DNA of 64,000 nucleotides from Leptospira idonii. Lineage in GTDB: Bacteria; Spirochaetota; Leptospiria; Leptospirales; Leptospiraceae. Of this stretch, positions 45,646 to 55,656 are shown piece after piece; position 1 is the stretch's first letter, and every line of letters starts with the position of its first letter. The translations under genes and the position numbers were made by a program. Location: positions 1 through 64,000 of the forward strand of contig NZ_RQHW01000047.1 in NCBI RefSeq assembly GCF_004770995.1, given 5' to 3'. The notes beneath the pieces were generated by a model that was not told the origin of the DNA, ran no database searches, and saw only the letters and a program-made list of their open reading frames with translations.

Positions 45646-46161
45646 TTAGGCTTTTCTTTCGTCTAGGATGGAATTCCACTCATCTAAGTGTGGTTTTGCG
45701 ATTGCGAAAACTTCGGTAGTATCTCCTTCGATCGTTACGGATTCGATTTTGTCTCCCTGGCGAATCGAGTTTACTACAGCTTGGTCTTTTTCATCGATCA
45801 CTTCACCGAATACGGAATGTTTGCCGTCCAACCAGTTGGTAGGAACATGAGTGATGAAAAATTGGCTTCCGTTTGTGTTCGGTCCAGCATTGGCCATGGA
45901 AAGAATTCCTGGTTTATTGTGTTTTAGATCGGATACGAATTCGTCTCTGAATTTATAACCTGGGCCGCCGGTTCCTGTTCCGGAAGGGCATCCGCCTTGG
46001 ATCATAAAATCATCGATCACTCTATGAAAGTTGAGGCCGTTGTAAAAACCTCTTTGTGCTAAATTTACAAAATTGGCTACAGTGTTCGGTGTTTTATCGG
46101 CGAACAGTTTGAGTCTGATTTCGCCTTTGTTCGTTTTGAAGGTTGCAGTAAGTTGTCCCAT
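45646..46161 (-). CDS. Cyclophilin-type peptidyl-prolyl isomerase
   Basis: 171 residues from the ATG at 46161 ([15 protein letters not shown]); a TTG at 46197 adds a poorer start. Cyclophilin motifs: [19 protein letters not shown] (catalytic Arg), [20 protein letters not shown] (QFFIT) and KHSVFGEVI. No signal peptide, so a cytoplasmic folding helper. Single-gene minus-strand unit downstream of the ABC exporter. Confidence 0.93.
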   Translation of the reverse strand: MGQLTATFKTNKGEIRLKLFADKTPNTVANFVNLAQRGFYNGLNFHRVIDDFMIQGGCPSGTGTGGPGYKFRDEFVSDLKHNKPGILSMANAGPNTNGSQFFITHVPTNWLDGKHSVFGEVIDEKDQAVVNSIRQGDKIESVTIEGDTTEVFAIAKPHLDEWNSILDERKA

Positions 46162-46252
46162 GTCTTTTATGAGAATTTTCCAAGCATTTACAAGCAAGTC
46201 TAAAAACTGTCGTTTTTAGGAGAATCCGTTCCTGATTCTTCCGAAAACGATT

Positions 46253-48109
46253 CTATTTATATCCTGCCGCCTGAAGGGAAAACAAATGAGCATAACGTCC
46301 GTTTATCTTTAAAAGTTCTTCGTGACTTCCATGTTCCATGATTTTTCCATCGGACATAACAATGATTTGATCCGCCATTCTCACTGTGGAAAAACGATGA
46401 GAGATAAGAACCACCATTTTGTCTCCCGTTAAGGAACGAAAATGATTGAATATATTCATTTCCGCTTCCGCATCCATCGCGGATGTAGGTTCATCCAATA
46501 CGAGTATGTCCGCATTCTTTCTCATAAACGCTCTGGACAAAGCCAGTTTTTGCCATTGCCCGCCGGAGAGTTCTTGTCCTCCCTTAAACCATTTCCCTAA
46601 TTGCGTTCCATAATCTGCAGGAAGATTTTTGATGAAAGTTTGAGACATTCCTTTTTCGGATGCGGAGACCCATTCTTCTTTGTCCGTAAGATGATCCACA
46701 TCTCCGACTCCTATATTTTCTCCAACGGTAAATTGGTATTGTACGAAGTTCTGAAAGATAACTCCTATTCTTTTTCTTAGAACGTTCAGATCCCAATCCT
46801 GCAGATCGACTCCGTCTAACAGAATTCTGCCTGAAGTAGGAGTGTACAATCGTGTGAGAAGTTTGATCAGTGTGGTTTTGCCGGAACCGTTTTCTCCTAC
46901 GATTGCCAATTTTTCGGAAGGTTTCAAATGAATGGAAATATCTTTCAATACCGGTTCCGTATTTCCAGGATAGGTGAAGGATACGTTCTCAAAACGGATT
47001 CCTTCTCTGTTGGATCCTTCTTTGATTTTACCTTGAGGGATGGGAACAGGTTGTTCCAAAAATTCGTATAAATTGGCTAAGTACAGATTGTCCTCATACA
47101 TCCCTCCTATGGAAGTCAGAATGGAAGAGAAGGTGGATTGGCCTTGTCGGAATAGAACGAGATACATAGTCATCTCTCCCAGACTGATGTTTCCCGATAT
47201 GGCCTTGATCACGATCCATGCGTATGCGGAATAAAATGCGATCGTACTGAGTAATCCCAATAGATATCCCCAGATTCCTTTTTTGATGGTAAGGTCTCTA
47301 TCTTCCTTGTACAATCGTTCGAAAATAAAACGATAACGATCCAGAAGCATCGGTCCCAATTGAAATAATTGGACTTCCTTCGCATGATCTTCTCTTGCGA
47401 TTAGAGTTTCTAAATAATTTTGTTCTCTCGTTTCGGGAGATCTCCATCGGAAAAGGCGGAATGCATGTTCCGAAAATTTAGTTTCCGCAATGAAAGAAGG
47501 AATCCCCGCGACTAATAAAAGTAAAACGGCCCAACCGGAGAGTTGGAGAATGAGCCCTGTGAATGTGAACAGTATGATGGCGGATTGACAAAGACCGAAA
47601 CTGCGATTGATGAGAGCGAGCGGTCTGCTGGATGCCCCTGTGCGTGCTTGGGTCATTTTATCGTAGAACTCAGGATCTTCGAAATGAGTCAGCTCCAATG
47701 TTAACGCTTTTTCCAGGATGAGTTCGTTCACCTTTTGTCCCAAGAGCACTTTTAAAAGCGATTGGCAAACGTTCAGTCCTTTTTGGGAAGCAGCAAGCAG
47801 TATGATGGCCGCCGCTTCAATGCTAACATAGGTTAGTGAGGGAAGGGAAAGAGTGAAGTAGGATAGGGATTCGGAACCTGAGCGGGAGGCGATGACAACG
47901 CTGTCCACTATCAGCTTGCCTACATAAGCGATTCCTGCAGGTAAAATTCCTCCGATCAATGTTAAAACGGCAATGGCGATCGTTAATTTGCGGTTGGTTT
48001 CCCAAACGAGTAAAAATGCTTTTCCTATGTAGCGGAATAGGGATCCTGCAGGTATTTTTTTCTGCGATTCAACGGGAGGGAGTGTATAATTCGGTTTCGG
48101 TTCTCTCAT
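46253..48109 (-). CDS. ABC exporter, fused permease and ATPase
   Basis: 618 residues. A permease of about six transmembrane helices (about 30-330) is followed by the ATPase: Walker A GENGSGKTT, a Q-loop at GVIFQNFVQYQFT, signature LSGGQWQKLALSRAF and Walker B ILVLDEPTSAMDAEAE. This is the ABCB/MsbA-like family; a homodimer would export lipid, peptide or drug. Neighbours give no substrate. No ribosome binding site is clear before the ATG at 48109. Confidence 0.92.
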   Translation of the reverse strand: MREPKPNYTLPPVESQKKIPAGSLFRYIGKAFLLVWETNRKLTIAIAVLTLIGGILPAGIAYVGKLIVDSVVIASRSGSESLSYFTLSLPSLTYVSIEAAAIILLAASQKGLNVCQSLLKVLLGQKVNELILEKALTLELTHFEDPEFYDKMTQARTGASSRPLALINRSFGLCQSAIILFTFTGLILQLSGWAVLLLLVAGIPSFIAETKFSEHAFRLFRWRSPETREQNYLETLIAREDHAKEVQLFQLGPMLLDRYRFIFERLYKEDRDLTIKKGIWGYLLGLLSTIAFYSAYAWIVIKAISGNISLGEMTMYLVLFRQGQSTFSSILTSIGGMYEDNLYLANLYEFLEQPVPIPQGKIKEGSNREGIRFENVSFTYPGNTEPVLKDISIHLKPSEKLAIVGENGSGKTTLIKLLTRLYTPTSGRILLDGVDLQDWDLNVLRKRIGVIFQNFVQYQFTVGENIGVGDVDHLTDKEEWVSASEKGMSQTFIKNLPADYGTQLGKWFKGGQELSGGQWQKLALSRAFMRKNADILVLDEPTSAMDAEAEMNIFNHFRSLTGDKMVVLISHRFSTVRMADQIIVMSDGKIMEHGSHEELLKINGRYAHLFSLQAAGYK

Positions 48110-48199
48110 TTATTTGTTGATTTTTCGACTGTCCGGGGAGATAAAATGGTCGAGAAGATTTGTCAGAAGCATCAGAAACAATTTATTTAGGGGTCAATT

Positions 48200-48748
48200 A
48201 TGAAATCGATTCTAATCCTTTTTTCCTTACTCGTTTTTGCAACCGTTCTTCCTGCGGAAAAGTTAGAAAAGAAAGCTTCCGTAAAAAAGAAAACTAGAGT
48301 CGAGTCGATTCCTAACAAACTCATCGATTACAAAGGATTCCAAAAAATCGTAGTAGAATCCGCCGGCGATCGGGAACTCAAACGGCTTACGGAAGATAAA
48401 TTTTTGACAATGATGAAGGAACCGGATGTTATCATTCTGGATGCGAGAAGTTCTTCTCGATTTGTTTTGCGTCATATCAAAGGTGCGGTGAATCTTCCCT
48501 TTACCGATTTTACGGAACAGTCTCTTGCTTCTGTAATTCCTGGAAAGGATGTGAAGGTTCTCATCTATTGTAATAATAATTTCGAAGGAAGTCCTGAGTC
48601 TTTTGCTGCGAAAGCCCCAGCCGCTTCTTTGAATTTGTCCACATACACTTCCTTAAAAGCTTACGGTTATGTGAACATTTACGAGTTAGGGCCTCTTTTG
48701 GATACTTCCACAACTAAAATCCCTTTCGAAGGTGAAGAGGTTCAGTAA
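48200..48748 (+). CDS. Secreted rhodanese-like protein
   Basis: 182 residues with a signal peptide (to about VLPAEKL). One rhodanese domain: VIILDARSSSRFVLRHIKGAV, then VKVLIYCNNNFEG with the active-site Cys. It should handle sulfane sulfur or act as a redox sensor in the periplasm. The catalytic loop CNNNFEG is not the classical CRxGxR, so sulfurtransferase specificity is unclear. Divergent from the ABC exporter, with which it shares a 90-nt promoter gap. Confidence 0.8.
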   Translation: MKSILILFSLLVFATVLPAEKLEKKASVKKKTRVESIPNKLIDYKGFQKIVVESAGDRELKRLTEDKFLTMMKEPDVIILDARSSSRFVLRHIKGAVNLPFTDFTEQSLASVIPGKDVKVLIYCNNNFEGSPESFAAKAPAASLNLSTYTSLKAYGYVNIYELGPLLDTSTTKIPFEGEEVQ

Positions 48749-48921
48749 ATAATTCGAACAGAAGCGGGAAACGCTTCAGAAGCTCGAAATAAATTTCGGT
48801 AAACGGTCGTTATCCTGCCATGCCCTTCTTTTTCTCTTCGCTATTTCTTTCTCCGCTTCGGTTGAAAAGAAGGAGAAAATAAAGGGTTTACAGACGGAAA
48901 ATCGATTGTACATTTCATTCC

Positions 48922-50967
48922 ATGTTTCTACGAGTGTTCCGTTTTCTTTCCTTTTTCATTTTGGGAATTGTCATTTTTTTCTTTTTTCTCTTCTTAGGTC
49001 TGAAACAAATTTTAGACCGCCAGTCCGTAAAAGACATAGCTGTAGATACCATCCGTAAATACGTCCAACTGGATTTAAGTTATTCCGAAATCAAATCCAT
49101 CGTATTTCCTCTACCTGGACTTCAGATTAGAGATTTAAAAGTCAAAGATGGAAACGAAGAGATCGTTTCTTTATCTTCTTTGGAAGTTTATTTGAGCGTT
49201 GTTTCTTTGTTGAAGAGCGAATTGAAATTGAACTCTCTACTTGCGGAAAAGGGAACTCTTTATCTTCTAAGAGATAGAAACGGTTCTTTTCCGATTCTGA
49301 CCAAATTACGGTCTTTGTCTAAGGATGATAAAAAAGAAGAGGAAGAGATAAAGGAAGAAGGTCCTAAAGCTCTTTTATCCCTCATTCCTGAGAATCTCAC
49401 AGTAAACGATTTTTCCGTGTTTCTTACCGAGGAACAAACGGAATCGACCCATATCCTGCAGATCCAAAATGCGGATCTTTCCGTCGATGCGGGAGATCTT
49501 TCCGCTTCCTTTCACACCAAAGTAAAGTTAAATGAAAAAGATTTGTATGCTGATGTTTACCTCCATCTCGAAAAGAACGAATGGAATCTAAATTCTTTGT
49601 ATTTTAATTCTTCTTTCGGCTTCAATGAATTGGAACTGGGAAAATACCAAGATCTAGTAGGCATATTCGAAAATGCGGATCTAACGAATGCGAAAGTTTC
49701 AGGAGACATTCAAGTTCAAAGAAAAAAAGAAGGAGGATTCGAACTTCAATTGTCCCGATTGCTTCTTTCCGATGCAAAAAACTCCCGTCATACGGAGTTG
49801 GGAGAACTTTCTTTCGCTTCCGAATTGAATTATGACCCTCAAAAGAAACTGGCTGAATTAAAACGTTTGGACATTGCCTTGGGGAATTATGCGAAGTTGG
49901 ATCTGAGCGGCAGTTTTTCCCAAGAGGAAAATCACAATCTGCAATTATTATTGAAGTCCGAGTTTATCGATTTGAAAAAAGTTTTGGCGCTTCAAAACAG
50001 TTTTTCTAAAATCAATCCGAGTCGATCCAAAATCATCAGTTCTTATCTAAAACATAAACCGGCATCCTCTCCCCCTGAAAAAAAGGAGGAGATACAAATT
50101 CCTTTGACCGCAAAACTTTCTTTAGATGTGAAAAACTTCAATGCGGACGGTTACGTATTCTCTTACGTAAAAGGGGATGTGAACTATGGAAATCAGGAAG
50201 TTCTGTTTCCTGAAATTTCAGCAGGGATCTACGGAGGGGAGATTCGTGTGAACGGCAATTTGAAGCTTGCCTCTCGGTATCCGGAATTGAATGCGAAATT
50301 GAATTTGAGTTCCATCAACTTGGAACCTGCGCTTTTGAAAGCGGCGGATCAAAAATTGATCAAAGGTAGATTGAATTCCAATCTAACCTTATCAATGTTT
50401 GTTGGACCTAAAGAGATGATTCAAAATTCTCTGCGCCTCAAGGGAAATTTTTTCGTTCGGAACGGTGCCCTGCAAGGATATGCAAACTTCATCAAGCCGA
50501 TCGCAGAGATCGGAAAACTTTTGAACTTCAACGGATCTTCCGGAGACAGCACTTCTTTCGAGTCCATATCCGGGAAGATAGAGATGCAGAACCAAAAGCT
50601 CACTCTTTCCGAATTCGATATGAAAGGAGTCGGACTCTCCGCAGTCGGAGGTGGTATCTACCAAGCCAACGGCAAAATCGATATGAAGTTCACTGTGGCT
50701 TTGCCCGGACTTGCCGGTAAGGCGGTCAAACTTCCCATTTTGTATAAGGGGGTGTTCGGAAGAAACTTCGCTTATATCGATCCTATCTGGCTTGCTTCCG
50801 TATATGCGGGGACAGTTCTTCTGGCTGGGCCTGTAGGTGCCGTTGTAGGAGGTCTTGCCGGATCCACTGTTTCTGACACTGTAGAAAAGACGATAGGGAC
50901 TGTGGAAGATTCCGTCGAATCAGTGAAGGATTTCTTTTTTGGAAAAAAGGATCCTAAAAAGAAATAA
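48922..50967 (+). CDS. AsmA-family protein
   Basis: 681 residues. An N-terminal membrane anchor (FLSFFILGIVIFFFFLFLG), an AsmA-like start (IRKYVQLDLSYSEIKSI, PGLQIRDLKV) and a long beta-rich, repetitive body typical of bridge-like lipid transfer proteins. The end (PVGAVVGGLAGSTVSDTVEK) is an amphipathic helix. AsmA-like proteins help move phospholipids between membranes. Single gene with no good ribosome binding site; the long gap upstream holds a GAAGCG/CGCTTC hairpin at 48761-48777. Confidence 0.8.
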   Translation: MFLRVFRFLSFFILGIVIFFFFLFLGLKQILDRQSVKDIAVDTIRKYVQLDLSYSEIKSIVFPLPGLQIRDLKVKDGNEEIVSLSSLEVYLSVVSLLKSELKLNSLLAEKGTLYLLRDRNGSFPILTKLRSLSKDDKKEEEEIKEEGPKALLSLIPENLTVNDFSVFLTEEQTESTHILQIQNADLSVDAGDLSASFHTKVKLNEKDLYADVYLHLEKNEWNLNSLYFNSSFGFNELELGKYQDLVGIFENADLTNAKVSGDIQVQRKKEGGFELQLSRLLLSDAKNSRHTELGELSFASELNYDPQKKLAELKRLDIALGNYAKLDLSGSFSQEENHNLQLLLKSEFIDLKKVLALQNSFSKINPSRSKIISSYLKHKPASSPPEKKEEIQIPLTAKLSLDVKNFNADGYVFSYVKGDVNYGNQEVLFPEISAGIYGGEIRVNGNLKLASRYPELNAKLNLSSINLEPALLKAADQKLIKGRLNSNLTLSMFVGPKEMIQNSLRLKGNFFVRNGALQGYANFIKPIAEIGKLLNFNGSSGDSTSFESISGKIEMQNQKLTLSEFDMKGVGLSAVGGGIYQANGKIDMKFTVALPGLAGKAVKLPILYKGVFGRNFAYIDPIWLASVYAGTVLLAGPVGAVVGGLAGSTVSDTVEKTIGTVEDSVESVKDFFFGKKDPKKK

Positions 50968-51008
50968 GCTCAAAAGAGAACACTTTTGGCGTTATATTGG
51001 AAATATTT

Positions 51009-51020
51009 TCACTATAGTGA
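51009..51020. promoter_or_regulatory. Palindrome TCACTATAGTGA upstream of yceI
   Basis: A perfect 12-bp palindrome 88 nt before the yceI start. It contains TATAGT, a -10-like hexamer, so it may be an operator over the promoter, though no good -35 stands at 16-18 nt. Confidence 0.4.
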
Positions 51021-51107
51021 TGTTTTTTCTTTGAAAATAAAAATACGAAAGTCTACTCTAGAGAAAAGCGTTTGGATCTCTGTCTAAATCGCTAAGGAGA
51101 AAGATAC

Positions 51108-51701
51108 ATGTCTAGTATTAGATCGATCATTGCAGTTGCATTGACTGCCTTCGCATTTTCGGGAGTGAGTGCCCAAAGTTTCCAAGTAGATGCATCTCAC
51201 AGTTCCGTGGGATTCAAAATCAAACATTTAGGAATCGCAACCGTTGCGGGAACCTTTAAGGAATTTGATGCTAAGTTCGGATTTGATGAAAAAACAAATT
51301 CACTCAGCATCGTAGATGCTACCATCAAAACAAAATCCATTCATACGAATGAAGAGAAGAGAGACAGCCACTTAAAAGGAGGGGATTTTTTCGATGTGGA
51401 TAAATTTCCTGTGATCACTTTCAAAGCTAGCAAACCAGTAGCTGTGAAAAAAGGCGCTGTCGTAAAAGTTCCTGGCGAACTTACCATCAAAGGAGTTACC
51501 AAACCGGTTGTATTGAACGTAAAATATGCGGGAATCGCAAAAGACCCGTGGGGAAATACTAAGTTAGGTTTTGAGGCAGATACGAAAATCAAAAGAGCTG
51601 ATTTCGGTCTTACTTGGAATAAAACCTTGGAAACAGGCGGTCTTCTTGTAGGAGAAGATGTAGACATCAAAATCGAAGGGGAAGCCGCTCCGGCTCAGTA
51701 A
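51108..51701 (+). CDS. YceI-family periplasmic protein
   Basis: 197 residues with a signal peptide (to about SGVSAQS). The lipocalin-like YceI domain opens FQVDASHSSVGFKIKHLG, with ATVAGTFKEFDAKFGF, DATIKTKSIHTNEEKRD and RADFGLTWNK. The family binds isoprenoid-like lipids. AAGGAG precedes the ATG. It ends with a strong terminator, so it is a single-gene unit. Confidence 0.92.
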   Translation: MSSIRSIIAVALTAFAFSGVSAQSFQVDASHSSVGFKIKHLGIATVAGTFKEFDAKFGFDEKTNSLSIVDATIKTKSIHTNEEKRDSHLKGGDFFDVDKFPVITFKASKPVAVKKGAVVKVPGELTIKGVTKPVVLNVKYAGIAKDPWGNTKLGFEADTKIKRADFGLTWNKTLETGGLLVGEDVDIKIEGEAAPAQ

Positions 51702-51710
51702 TCTCCATCC

Positions 51711-51734
51711 AAGAAGGCTTTTCGAAGCCTTCTT
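51711..51734 (+). terminator. Terminator after yceI
   Basis: AAGAAGGC pairs with GCCTTCTT, followed by TTTTCC. Strong intrinsic terminator. Confidence 0.85.
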
Positions 51735-51894
51735 TTTTCCTTCCTTCCCCCTCTCTGAAAATAAGCAACCTCTCAATTAAAAAGATCCCTATCACACTTT
51801 CCCGATTTCGTCGAATTCATCTAAGGAAATTATTTTTTCCTTGGATTCGGAAAGAACAGAATGGAAAATTGATCCCCGAAGGATGCTTACAGAG

Positions 51895-52290
51895 ATGACA
51901 AAGCTGCAAAAAATCATATTTCACATTTCCCGTTGGGTTTCTTCCTTAATCCTTTTGGCAACTCTGTATTTCAAACTGTCCGGTGCGGAAGAGTCCGTAT
52001 TTATCTTTTCCACTTTGGGAATGGAACCTTGGGGCAGGTATTTGTCCGCAGGGGTGGAACTATTCGCTGCCGTTTTTTTAATTTTGCCTTCTTTCGTCTG
52101 GTTAGGCGCTTTGATTTCTTTGAACGTAATCGCTGGAGCTGTCATTTCCCATTTGATTTTTTTGGGAGTGGAGGTAATGGGAGATCGCGGACTTCTCTTT
52201 TTTCTGGCCTGTGTGGTATTGTTTTCCTCCGTGTATCTGACTTATATGGAAAGAAATAAAATTCCTTTCGTGAAACAGTATTTAGGCTAG
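51895..52290 (+). CDS. DoxX-like small membrane protein
   Basis: 131 residues from the ATG at 51895; ATG 51883 and TTG 51841 are alternative starts in the same frame. Four transmembrane segments (WVSSLILLATLYFKL, GVELFAAVFLILPSFVW, a third, and GLLFFLACVVLFSSVY), with the DoxX-like FKLSGAEESVFIF after the first. Function unknown; DoxX family members often accompany redox or thiol enzymes. Confidence 0.68.
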   Translation: MTKLQKIIFHISRWVSSLILLATLYFKLSGAEESVFIFSTLGMEPWGRYLSAGVELFAAVFLILPSFVWLGALISLNVIAGAVISHLIFLGVEVMGDRGLLFFLACVVLFSSVYLTYMERNKIPFVKQYLG

Positions 52291-52428
52291 AGTAGCAGTT
52301 CGAACCGTATTTTTCCCGAGAGAGGAGTATTTTCGATTTACATAAAGGGAAGGATATGAAGAAATATTTTTTTCCTTAAAAATCCTGTTTCTTTGTTTTA
52401 AAATTTCTGATTAAAATTCGTCTTCTAA

Positions 52429-52443
52429 TTGCGTCCGACGCAA
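52429..52443. promoter_or_regulatory. Palindrome TTGCGTCCGACGCAA before the hybrid kinase
   Basis: A perfect 7-bp inverted repeat around one central base, ending at the base before the ATG at 52444. It may be an operator or a start-site hairpin. Confidence 0.4.
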
Positions 52444-55400
52444 ATGGTAACTCTGACTATGCGACTATCTTTGGAACAAGAGCTTTATGAGTGGGTAAGA
52501 ACCAATCAGGAAGTTTTCGTTTTTACGCAAAAATACGCATTGGATGGAATATTGATCCTGGATTTGCAAAATCCGGAGGCGCAGTGGGCCAATCCAAAAC
52601 TTGTTTCTCTTCTAGGTTACGAATACACAAACTCTGAAAACATAAAAATCCTAGAGACTGCCGATTTCGATTCCTTAAAGGCATATATTCTTTCTCATTC
52701 GGATATAAATCGCTACGAAGATTCCCTCGATCTCTCTTTCGCCTGCAAGGATGGTTCTTCGGTTTTCTTAAAAGTCAGGATCTTCGCATTTTATGATTCT
52801 TTCGGAATTCCTAAGAAACTTCTTTGTTGCTGCGAACAGATTGCCCCTAAGAATCTCATATCTTGGCAAATGAAAACAGCAGAGCTTTTGGAAGAGACGA
52901 ACCTGGTCGCCAAAGTAGGCGGATGGGAATACAATCTGATCCATAAGGTTTTATTTTGGTCGGCAGTGACTAAAATCATACATGAAGTCGATACTACCTA
53001 TTCTCCCACCATCGAACAAGCATTCGATTTTTATGCCGATTCAGACAATAAGGAAGAGATAGAAACTGCGGTTTCCCTCGCAATCTCTTCCGGTAAATCA
53101 TTCGATCTGGAACTGCAAATCATCACCGCTAAAAAAAATCTGCGTTGGGTGCGAGCCATCGGAAGAGCGGAATGGAAAGACGGGGCTTGCATCCGTATTT
53201 TCGGAACCTTTCAGGATATCAGTGAACAAAAGTTATCCGAAATTCTGAATCTTAGACTCGCAAAAATCGTAGAGTCTTCCAGAGATGCGATCATATCCAT
53301 CGACTTAGAGGGAAAAATAACCACTTGGAATTCGGGAGCGGAAAAGATCTTCGGATACAAAGCGATCGAGATGATCGGGCAATCTTTTTTCCTTTTGATT
53401 CCTGATGACATCTTAGCCAATGAAATTCTAATCCATAAAATCATAAACGAAGGAACCGAACTTCCCGCTTATGAAACCAAAAGGAAAACGAAATCAGGAA
53501 ATCTAATCTCTCTTTCCGTTTCCGTATCTCCTATTTTGGACTCGAAAGGAAAGGTGATCGGGATAAGCAAAGTAGGAAGAGACATCACCGAACAGAAGAT
53601 CAAGGAAGCCCAACTAAAACATGCGAACGAACTTTTGGAACAAACCAGCCAATTGGTGCGCATTGGCGGATGGGATGCGGATCTTATCAATAACGTAGGT
53701 TCTTGGTCTTCCGTTACCAAAGAGATGCATGAAGTTCCTTCCGACTATGTGCCTAACATCGAAAAGGGGCTTGATTTCATTAAAGAAGGAGAGAGCAGGG
53801 ATCGTGTAAAAGAAGCGATTTCTTTACTGATTTCGAAAGGAATTCCTTACGATATAGAAATGCAGCTTGTGACTGCCAAAGGAAATGAACTTTGGGTTCG
53901 TTCCGTTGCAAAGGGAGAGTTTCAAAACGGAGTCTGCACCCGCATTTTCGGAGCGATTTACGATATAGACGAGAAGAAAAAAACGGAAATGGCCCTCTCT
54001 TTGGAAAGAGCCAGATTACTAGCGTTTGTTGAAAATGCTCCGGCCGCAGTGGCAATGTTCGATAAAGAATTAAAGTATGTAGCTGTGAGTGATCGTTGGC
54101 TCATCGATTATAAACTTCAGGGACAAAATCTAAAAAGCCGTTCTCATTATGAAGTGTTTCCTAACATAACTCAAGAATGGAAGGATGTTCATAAGCGTTG
54201 TCTTGCAGGAGAGATCGTTGCCAACGAAAGAGATCGTTGGAGGCCGGAAGGCTGGACGCAGGATCAGTTTTTGAAATGGGAGATCCGTCCTTGGTACGAT
54301 ATGGATCGAAGCATCGGCGGTATCATGATGTTCACCCAAGATATTACCGAGACTGTATTACAAAATACGGAACTCCAAAAAGCGAAGTCTATTGCTGTAC
54401 AGGCAAGCGATGCTAAATCCGATTTTCTAGCAAATATGAGTCATGAAATCAGAACTCCTATGAACGGGATCATCGGTTTTATGGATCTTCTTTTGAAAAC
54501 GGATCTGGATGAAACGCAACACGAATATATGATGACCATCGCTCAGTCCGCTAATTCTCTTTTGGACATTGTGAACGATATCCTCGATTTTTCCAAAATA
54601 GAAGCGGGAAAGATGGAACTGTCTTTGGAAAAAACGAATCTTTATGATTTGGGAAGACAAGTGACAGATATGATCCGTCACCAGGCGGAGACCAAGGGCT
54701 TAAAAATAGAAGTCTATATCGATGAAACGATTCCTTCTTTAGTCATTGCGGACATCGTCCGTCTTCGACAAATTATTGTTAATTTACTCAGTAATGCGAT
54801 TAAATTTACCGAGATAGGTAAAATCGAATTTAGACTGGAGAACTCAGGTAAAATCGGAAAACAAACCTATCTGCTTCATTTTTCTGTGAAAGATACCGGT
54901 ATGGGGATTGCTCCTGAAAACCAGAGAAAAATTTTCGAAGCTTTCACTCAGGAGGATTTTTCCACCACACGCAGGTTTGGTGGAACAGGGCTCGGTCTTG
55001 CCATTTCGAACAGGCTTCTCGCTTTGATGGGAAGTACTTTGAATGTGGAAAGTGAATTAGGTAAAGGAAGTAAATTTTATTTTGATCTTCCCGTAACGGT
55101 TTATATCGATGAGGAAAGTCTGCGTCATTCCTTGTTTTTAGTGAACCATGTCGAAAAAACAAGCCAAAGCAAAATTCAACTTCAATCGTCCTCGGAACTT
55201 CCCAAAATCGAGGAAAGGGTGAGATTTTTGGTGGCAGAGGACAACTCAGTCAATTTATTACTCTTGAAAAGTATTATCAAAAAATTAGTCCCCAATTCGG
55301 AGATCGTCGTAGCAGAGAACGGCAAGGAAGCGGTAGAACAATTCCAAACGAGTCATCCTGACTTTATTTTTATGGATGTTCAGATGCCGGAAATGAACGG

Positions 55401-55593
55401 TTATGAGGCGACCCAAATCATTCGGACAATGGAAGGAGGGGATCAAATTCCTATCATTGCGGTCACTGCTGGAATCGTATCCGGAGAAAAGGAAAAATGT
55501 ATTTCCGCAGGAATGAACGATTATATCAGCAAACCTGCCGTGAAGGACGACTTTGCAAAAATGCTCCACAAATGGCTGTTTAAAAAACTTTAG
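52444..55593 (+). CDS. Hybrid sensor histidine kinase with five PAS domains
   Basis: About 1049 residues from the ATG at 52444; TTG 52429 and ATG 52459 are alternative starts, none with a clear ribosome binding site. Five PAS domains (residues about 25-620), of which the second and fourth are similar to each other (WSAVTKIIHEV against WSSVTKEMHEV). HisKA has the phospho-His667 in NMSHEIRTPMNG. HATPase follows, then a receiver domain with Asp978 (FMDVQMPEMNG). No transmembrane segment is obvious, so it is likely a cytoplasmic sensor. No response regulator lies beside it. Confidence 0.92.
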   Translation: MVTLTMRLSLEQELYEWVRTNQEVFVFTQKYALDGILILDLQNPEAQWANPKLVSLLGYEYTNSENIKILETADFDSLKAYILSHSDINRYEDSLDLSFACKDGSSVFLKVRIFAFYDSFGIPKKLLCCCEQIAPKNLISWQMKTAELLEETNLVAKVGGWEYNLIHKVLFWSAVTKIIHEVDTTYSPTIEQAFDFYADSDNKEEIETAVSLAISSGKSFDLELQIITAKKNLRWVRAIGRAEWKDGACIRIFGTFQDISEQKLSEILNLRLAKIVESSRDAIISIDLEGKITTWNSGAEKIFGYKAIEMIGQSFFLLIPDDILANEILIHKIINEGTELPAYETKRKTKSGNLISLSVSVSPILDSKGKVIGISKVGRDITEQKIKEAQLKHANELLEQTSQLVRIGGWDADLINNVGSWSSVTKEMHEVPSDYVPNIEKGLDFIKEGESRDRVKEAISLLISKGIPYDIEMQLVTAKGNELWVRSVAKGEFQNGVCTRIFGAIYDIDEKKKTEMALSLERARLLAFVENAPAAVAMFDKELKYVAVSDRWLIDYKLQGQNLKSRSHYEVFPNITQEWKDVHKRCLAGEIVANERDRWRPEGWTQDQFLKWEIRPWYDMDRSIGGIMMFTQDITETVLQNTELQKAKSIAVQASDAKSDFLANMSHEIRTPMNGIIGFMDLLLKTDLDETQHEYMMTIAQSANSLLDIVNDILDFSKIEAGKMELSLEKTNLYDLGRQVTDMIRHQAETKGLKIEVYIDETIPSLVIADIVRLRQIIVNLLSNAIKFTEIGKIEFRLENSGKIGKQTYLLHFSVKDTGMGIAPENQRKIFEAFTQEDFSTTRRFGGTGLGLAISNRLLALMGSTLNVESELGKGSKFYFDLPVTVYIDEESLRHSLFLVNHVEKTSQSKIQLQSSSELPKIEERVRFLVAEDNSVNLLLLKSIIKKLVPNSEIVVAENGKEAVEQFQTSHPDFIFMDVQMPEMNGYEATQIIRTMEGGDQIPIIAVTAGIVSGEKEKCISAGMNDYISKPAVKDDFAKMLHKWLFKKL

Positions 55594-55656
55594 TGATTGT
55601 ATCCTCGCCCCTAATTTTTTTCCCTTTTTCTCAGGGTCTTTTGGAACCTTTTGCAA

